A stretch of 46,604 nucleotides of DNA from the NCBI GenBank assembly GCA_025359985.1, contig JANYDB010000028.1, forward strand, positions 1 through 46,604, written 5' to 3'. Below, piece by piece: positions 42,104-46,604 of the stretch; positions within the stretch are counted from its first letter, which is position 1; each line of letters opens with the position of its first letter. Below the pieces are notes generated by a model, which was not told the origin of the DNA, searched no databases, and was given only the letters and a program-made list of their open reading frames with translations. The stretch is from Burkholderiales bacterium (GTDB taxonomy: Bacteria; Pseudomonadota; Gammaproteobacteria; Burkholderiales; Usitatibacteraceae). The position numbers and the translations under genes are program-made.

Positions 42104-43354
42104 CTAATGAGCCATGCCGGATGCGAGCAACGCCACTGTTTCCACATCCACCGCACACCGGATTTTTCCGCTTATCAAGGCTCCTTTAGTCAAAATCGAC
42201 GGCGTCCAACTCAACATTGACATCAGCGGTGCGGATACTGCAGGCCGCATGGCGAGATGTGCGAATAGAGCAGCAATGCGCAAGCGCGGTGCAAAGTGGC
42301 GACGCCAATCTGCCCTATATTGATTTCCAACTTCGCGATGCCATGCAGCTTTGGCAACAATGCCTTGTCCCTGTTTGGTAAAAATCAGATGAGAGCACAG
42401 CAACCAGGCGGACTGTATGGCCATGCTGATACCTTCACCAATGATCGGGTGTGCTTCGCCCGCTGCATTGCCAATTCGAAAATGCTCATCGTCGTAACGC
42501 AGGCGAATGCCAGGGGCAATGGGCCCGGATGCCAACCATTCACCCTCACGCCTGGCAGGCCCCAGCGCTTCAGCGACGCCACGACAATCCTGTTTTAAAG
42601 CGTTTTCAACGACATCACCTGCGCGCATACCGGGCGCTTCATGTCGAAGCGCTTCAAGACGATCAGAGCGAATGCAGCAGGCCAGTGTGGTGATACCATC
42701 TCCCGCCACAACCATGCCGCCATAACCGCCTTTAAATGAGAGCACGGGCAACAAACCATTAATCAGAGCAGAGCCCCGAAAATTCGCCTTAAAGGCAAAC
42801 AGATCGCTAGGACGACGGCCCAGCCGCCGTGTTGCACGCCCTGATAGTAATGATTCCCAAGACCCATTGGCGGCGATCAGGACCGGCGCCCGCAAGATTT
42901 CTCTTTTGCCAGATGCAATTGAGCGAATCTCGCAGCGATGATCGCCAGCAAGACCTTCCATCGATTCAACTGTCCACGGTTGCAACACGATGGTCCCTGC
43001 CAAACGCGCCTGTTCCACTAATAGGGTATCAAAGGTTTCGCGGCCCAGTGCTCGACCCCAGGTGTGGCGCGGAAGTTCAGCGGGGGGCAGCTTGGCGATG
43101 ATAGTTCGCTCGCGCTGCATGAGTGCGACCTGATGCAAGGGCGGGCCCGCATGGGCATCAAACTCAATGCCGATGCCAAGCGCCTCAAGCAATGGCAAGT
43201 TGCTGGCGGCAATACATTCGCCGCAAACCTTGCGTCTTGGAAAGCGCTGCTTTTCGACTAGCGCAACTGACCAGCCGGCTCGCGCCAAAAGGATTGCAGC
43301 AGTTGAGCCGGCAGGCCCCGCACCGATGATGATGGCATCAAAGTTGGTTTGCAT
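42104..43354 (-). CDS. FAD-dependent oxidoreductase of the type III PKS cluster
   Basis: The 416-residue flavoprotein belongs to the geranylgeranyl-reductase/PHBH-like monooxygenase group: FAD motif IIIGAGPAGSTAAILLARAG at residues 7-26, RRKVCGECIAASNLPLLEAL, the central GRALGRETFDTLLVEQARLA and the second FAD motif RIGNAAGEAHPIIGEGISMA. It likely hydroxylates or reduces the polyketide product of the neighbouring synthase. ATG 43354 has GGAG 7 nt upstream; the first codons overlap the end of the methyltransferase gene by 17 nt, indicating coupling. Confidence 0.88.
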   Translation of the reverse strand: MQTNFDAIIIGAGPAGSTAAILLARAGWSVALVEKQRFPRRKVCGECIAASNLPLLEALGIGIEFDAHAGPPLHQVALMQRERTIIAKLPPAELPRHTWGRALGRETFDTLLVEQARLAGTIVLQPWTVESMEGLAGDHRCEIRSIASGKREILRAPVLIAANGSWESLLSGRATRRLGRRPSDLFAFKANFRGSALINGLLPVLSFKGGYGGMVVAGDGITTLACCIRSDRLEALRHEAPGMRAGDVVENALKQDCRGVAEALGPARREGEWLASGPIAPGIRLRYDDEHFRIGNAAGEAHPIIGEGISMAIQSAWLLCSHLIFTKQGQGIVAKAAWHREVGNQYRADWRRHFAPRLRIAALFAHLAMRPAVSAPLMSMLSWTPSILTKGALISGKIRCAVDVETVALLASGMAH

Positions 43355-44174
43355 TAAATTCTCCGTAATGGTGAAGTTGCTGGCGTTCACCCTTAAAGCA
43401 ATGGCTGAAAAGCCCGGCAGAATATTCACGCAGACTCCACTGCGGCTGCGCAGGCCACAGTGCAGTAATCTCCGTATCCCGAAAGCCTGCACGCACACTT
43501 AGCACGGCGTCTTCACGGGTTACCGCGTTTACGCCGAGCGCACCGATCAAATGACTGCCAGCCAGTGCAAACCATCCCCTGCTGGGTTCACAAGCGAAGA
43601 AACAGTCAGCGCGTGATTCGATCGAGCTTAGCAGCATGACCAGCTGCGCACCCTCAAAATGATGCAGGAAGAGATTCACCATAATCAGATCCCATCGAGG
43701 CGATAAGTGAGGCTCCAACCTCATGTTGGTATTTGGTTTAGCCCAATCGAGCACATCCATTTTTGTTGAGGTCGCAGCCCATCCGAGCGCCGCGTAGTCC
43801 GCGATGGTTGTCGGCTTGACGAGAGCCTGTTGATCGAGCAGTGTCAGATCGATCAAAGGGTGTTTTTCATTTTTATGTATGTTCGCCGTGGCGATGTTCT
43901 TCAATGCTGCTGCGACCGAAAGCATCAAAGTGCCGTCGCCCGCACCGAGCTCAAGAATGCGCAGTGCCTTGACCTCTCCGCAGCCATTCGAGTTTATTGG
44001 CTCTTCTAATTCTTTATTGTTGCGTGTCAGGATGAGTTTGCGAAGCATACCCAAAATGATCTTGCGGGTACCCATCACGCGGTGGACGAGCTGTAGATCA
44101 CGTCGGGATTGGATAGCGTCCGGATTATGCGTGTCCAGATGATCCAGCGTTTCGGCGACAACGATTCTCGGCAT
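43338..44174 (-). CDS. Class I SAM-dependent methyltransferase of the PKS cluster
   Basis: The 278-residue protein has a Rossmann methyltransferase domain with motif I ALRILELGAGDGTLMLSVAA at about 70-89 and WDLIMVNLFLHHFEG as the motif IV region. The short helical N-terminus (RRDLQLVHRVMGTRKIILGM) is also usual in small-molecule methyltransferases. It probably methylates the polyketide made by the upstream synthase; O- or C-methylation cannot be told. Start codons at 44189, 44180 and 44174 are all possible and none has a clear ribosome site. Confidence 0.86.
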   Translation of the reverse strand: MPRIVVAETLDHLDTHNPDAIQSRRDLQLVHRVMGTRKIILGMLRKLILTRNNKELEEPINSNGCGEVKALRILELGAGDGTLMLSVAAALKNIATANIHKNEKHPLIDLTLLDQQALVKPTTIADYAALGWAATSTKMDVLDWAKPNTNMRLEPHLSPRWDLIMVNLFLHHFEGAQLVMLLSSIESRADCFFACEPSRGWFALAGSHLIGALGVNAVTREDAVLSVRAGFRDTEITALWPAQPQWSLREYSAGLFSHCFKGERQQLHHYGEFNANQL

Positions 44175-44228
44175 GGTCATGAAATGCATATCAGCATGAT
44201 GGCGAGCTATGCTGCCGGTCGCGGAGCA

Positions 44229-45287
44229 TCACTGCACCTCAAGCAATGCACCATGTGAGCTAAAGCCAGCACCAAATGCAGAAAGCCACCAATAACCACC
44301 CGGAGCATTGTCATCAAGCGCGGCCCTGAGAACAAAAAACACAAATGCGCTCGATAGATTCCCATATTCCAGAAGTGTCGTCGAGCTGTAGCGCAAGTCC
44401 TGCGGTTGAAGATCAAAGCGTCTCTCTACAGCCAACAGCACATCGCGTCCTCCTGCATGCATGATCCAGGCTTTGATATCCGCGTTTACCAGGTCACAAC
44501 GCCTGAGTACTGTATCGAGCACGCGTGCTGCATGCTCGGCCGCCAGCATGGGTACGCCGCGCGTCAGAATATTACGAAGCATGCCACCGCGATGCTCAAA
44601 CTTCAGCGCGTCCCGGTGCGCTGGTTCCATTAGAGAAGCGCCGTCTTTCCATTCGATGCGCCGATTTGATTCATTGGGCGTAATTGATAGCACGGCAGCC
44701 CCGGCGCCATCGCCAAAAAGGCACGCGCTGATGATCACGCCAGGATCATTGTCCAAATACATTGCCGCGCTACTGACTTCAACGCAAACTGACAAGACTC
44801 GCTGGCAAACGCCCGCACGCAGCAAGGCGTAACCAAGCTGCAAATTAGGCAACGCCGCCGCGCATCCCTGACCGACTAAATCAAATGCTTGAATATCGTG
44901 TCGAAGACCGATTCGCTCAACCACGTAGCCGGATAGACCTGGGCAAAGGTAGCCTGTACAGGTGCTGACAACAATGGCGTCAATCTCGTCTGCATTCATG
45001 CCGGCATCAGCCAAAGCTCGTTCAGCCGCTGCAGCAGCCAATCGAGGAGCGTATTCGAGAAATCGTTTAGCGAGTGTATCGGGATCAATACAAAACACGT
45101 CGCCCAGTGAATCAACTGCGAGCCGCCGTGCTTCAATGCCATTCTCGCGTTGCAGCACCGTTTTCGCGACGAAGCGCGAACGTGCATCAAGCCGGGAGAA
45201 CCACTCGGATTGCTGAAACGCTGTTAGGCATTCGGATTTGGTGTAACGGGTCTCAGGGGTCGCCGTACCGATCCCGCAAATAAACAT
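44229..45287 (-). CDS. Type III polyketide synthase (chalcone synthase-like)
   Basis: The 352-residue homodimeric-type synthase has the complete catalytic triad: C142 in DLVGQGCAAALPNLQ, H277 in AWIMHAGGRDVLL and N310 in YGNLSSAFVFF. Other signatures are VVSTCTGYLCPGLSGYV, CLFGDGAGAAVLS and the C-terminal SAFGAGFSSHGALLEV. Such enzymes extend a starter acyl-CoA with malonyl-CoA to give pyrones, resorcinols or phloroglucinols. The operon with a methyltransferase and a flavoprotein resembles phenolic-lipid clusters (SrsABC-like logic). The starter unit is not predictable. The gene starts 13 nt after the stop of the Cys-rich protein gene. Confidence 0.95.
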   Translation of the reverse strand: MFICGIGTATPETRYTKSECLTAFQQSEWFSRLDARSRFVAKTVLQRENGIEARRLAVDSLGDVFCIDPDTLAKRFLEYAPRLAAAAAERALADAGMNADEIDAIVVSTCTGYLCPGLSGYVVERIGLRHDIQAFDLVGQGCAAALPNLQLGYALLRAGVCQRVLSVCVEVSSAAMYLDNDPGVIISACLFGDGAGAAVLSITPNESNRRIEWKDGASLMEPAHRDALKFEHRGGMLRNILTRGVPMLAAEHAARVLDTVLRRCDLVNADIKAWIMHAGGRDVLLAVERRFDLQPQDLRYSSTTLLEYGNLSSAFVFFVLRAALDDNAPGGYWWLSAFGAGFSSHGALLEVQ

Positions 45288-45300
45288 CGCGTGCGGTACC

Positions 45301-45657
45301 CTAATTCACGGCTTGCGTTGATACGGCTAATGCGGCTGCCTGGCGACAAGCTGTCGCACAGTTGCGACATGCTTGATCAGATTGTCGACACACCTCAACA
45401 TCATGCTTCATGGATTCGTTTGCGCATATTTCGCAAACGCGTGCACAACTTTCGCAAATGATGTGTGCCACCAAACTTGAACGCGCCATTGCTCCTGCTG
45501 CGGTACGACAAATCGCTGCGTAGTCAACATGGGCTCGCATACAGGACGCCATATCGGGTGAACGTTGTTCACACAAACAGGCGCTAAAAAATTCATCACA
45601 TGCATTTGCGCATTGATTGCATGCGTCAATATTGGATGAAAATTGATCGTAAGTCAT
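45301..45657 (-). CDS. Cys-rich four-helix-bundle copper-binding protein (DUF326/Csp-like)
   Basis: The 118-residue protein contains 15 Cys in a helical framework (C13, C16, C20, C27, C29, C39, C50, C68, C71, C75, C78, C90, C97, C100, C104), with CxxC/CxxxC spacings typical of four-helix-bundle copper-storage proteins. There is no signal peptide, so it resembles the cytosolic Csp3 type, which binds many Cu(I) ions inside the bundle. It heads the operon with the type III PKS. No ribosome site is obvious before ATG 45657; a leaderless or weakly translated start is possible. Confidence 0.87.
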   Translation of the reverse strand: MTYDQFSSNIDACNQCANACDEFFSACLCEQRSPDMASCMRAHVDYAAICRTAAGAMARSSLVAHIICESCARVCEICANESMKHDVEVCRQSDQACRNCATACRQAAALAVSTQAVN

Positions 45658-46195
45658 AAATTATTTTTAATATTGCCTGTTTGGAATCAGTGTTGAAAAT
45701 GCGGTAGTGCTTGTTTCTACTTTGGTGGAAAAAAGGGGGTGGAAGAAGGAAGTTGAAAGGAGAAAATTCTTAATATCTGTGTTCTTGAATTTACGTTTTA
45801 GTCTTAACTAAACACAACATCCTAGGCGCAGGCAATATGTAGACTTTGTTCGATAACGAACATAGCGTAATATTTTTTTAACAGTTTGTGACCGTAATGC
45901 AATAAATCACTTTGGGTAACTGTTGTTTAAATGATCCACAGTATTAGGCAAGACGTGTCGCATCCATTGAACAATAAGGCACCTTCAACGGCACGTCCAG
46001 CGGAAAAATAAAAAAAGCGTATTAAAAGGTTTTTGTTTTTTTGTTTTTATGTACGCTCTCGCACTGAATATTAAAATAATTTTTATTATCCTAAATCGTC
46101 ATTTGTTAAGTTTAATTTAATGGATTCGCTAAATTTCGTATTAGTGGCTTCAGATTTATTCATCCTGCAAAATACTAAAGCAAAGGAAAATTTTA
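45658..46195. promoter_or_regulatory. AT-rich divergent region between the Cys-rich gene and the PRC-barrel gene
   Basis: The 538-nt stretch has no credible gene. It should hold the promoters of the minus-strand PKS operon and of the plus-strand PRC-barrel gene. A perfect dyad TGTTCG-ATAA-CGAACA lies at 45847-45862 and could be an operator. T-rich tracts around 46028-46050 may be unstructured leader. Confidence 0.45.
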
Positions 46196-46564
46196 ATGAA
46201 TCATCTGCAAACATTTTCAAATTCACCGGTCAAGGCATCCAGCATCATTGGCACGGGCGTTGTTAATTCCACTGGAGAAAGTCTGGGTGACATCAAGGAG
46301 GTCGTGATTGATCCCGCGTCCGGTATGGTCGTATACGCGGTCGTATCTTTTGGCGGATTTCTGGGCTTGGGTGAAAAGCTGTTCGCCATACCCTTTACTA
46401 CTTTCAAATACAATGCGGCAGAAAACCAATATGTACTTGAAATTTCAAAGCAAAGATTGGAAGCCGCACCCGGATTTATTCCCGATAAATGGCCATCTAT
46501 GGCCGAAGAAAAATGGCATCGTGATGTTTATTCCTACTACGAGCGTCCGCCTTATTGGGAATAA
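46196..46564 (+). CDS. PRC-barrel domain protein
   Basis: The 122-residue protein carries a PRC-barrel beta domain (about 14-90): KASSIIGTGVVNSTGESLGD, IKEVVIDPASGMVVYAVVSF, GGFLGLGEKLFAIPFTTFKY. A short tail with RPPYWE ends it. AAAGGAAAA precedes the ATG. PRC-barrel proteins of this stand-alone type are common stress-associated proteins in betaproteobacteria; partners are unknown. No membrane span is seen. Confidence 0.9.
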   Translation: MNHLQTFSNSPVKASSIIGTGVVNSTGESLGDIKEVVIDPASGMVVYAVVSFGGFLGLGEKLFAIPFTTFKYNAAENQYVLEISKQRLEAAPGFIPDKWPSMAEEKWHRDVYSYYERPPYWE

Positions 46565-46604
46565 GTCACACCATCAGATGTTTTTACTTCATTAAAAAAT
46601 CCCC

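Noticed and set aside
1-46604. CRISPR array, tRNA or rRNA genes, prophage or IS element
   Set aside because: No regularly spaced repeats, no cloverleaf-like sequence with CCA-type ends, and no transposase or integrase sequence were found by reading.

Overview
The window reads as a chromosomal segment of a heterotrophic betaproteobacterium, most likely Burkholderiales or a close relative. The base composition looks close to balanced by eye. The assignment rests on the order sdhC-sdhD-sdhA-sdhB-sdhE-gltA-sucA-sucB-lpdA-zapE downstream of a GntR regulator, on the very standard PrpB/PrpC/PrpD proteins, and on the AcnA and PrpE types. No rRNA, tRNA, CRISPR array, phage or intact insertion sequence was recognised.

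Layout. (1) 0.3-6.2 kb: rlmM on the plus strand, then on the minus strand a TonB-domain lipoprotein, a lipoprotein with a methyltransferase fold, a UPF0149/YecA protein and an RluF-like pseudouridine synthase. (2) 6.3-18.0 kb, all minus strand: aconitase AcnA, a VapBC-type toxin-antitoxin pair, then the methylcitrate-cycle genes prpD, a hypothetical gene, prpC, a VOC protein and prpB. Upstream of these lie a CitE-like aldolase, a mesaconyl-CoA hydratase-like MaoC protein and a second CitE-like lyase. (3) 18.1 kb: a divergent control region with a perfect palindrome and a GntR/UTRA regulator, followed by an orphan HicB-like gene. (4) 20.0-32.9 kb, plus strand: succinate dehydrogenase, its flavinylation factor, citrate synthase, the complete 2-oxoglutarate dehydrogenase complex and ZapE. 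(5) 33.0-37.2 kb: an AcuI-like acryloyl-CoA reductase, a receiver-domain protein, propionyl-CoA synthetase PrpE and a Mug-like glycosylase with an altered active-site motif; YihY follows on the minus strand. (6) 38.2-40.4 kb: small accessory genes and a patch of decayed genes, including a PQ-loop/SemiSWEET remnant and an AdoMet decarboxylase broken by two amber codons. (7) 40.5-46.6 kb: a diguanylate cyclase, a kinase-less sensory-domain protein, a minus-strand operon of a copper-storage-like Cys-rich protein plus type III polyketide synthase, methyltransferase and FAD oxidoreductase, and a PRC-barrel protein.

How it fits together. The centre is a propionyl-CoA and acetyl-CoA oxidation hub. 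PrpE activates propionate, AcuI could feed acryloyl-CoA into propionyl-CoA, and PrpC, PrpD, AcnA and PrpB convert propionyl-CoA plus oxaloacetate to pyruvate plus succinate. Succinate and 2-oxoglutarate are handled by the adjacent sdh and odh genes. The MaoC/CitE set suggests a second C5 acyl-CoA branch (mesaconyl-CoA, methylmalyl-CoA or citramalyl-CoA chemistry). The GntR protein between the two arms is the obvious candidate regulator. The most notable non-coding signal is a family of four intercistronic hairpin repeats with apparent compensatory base changes.
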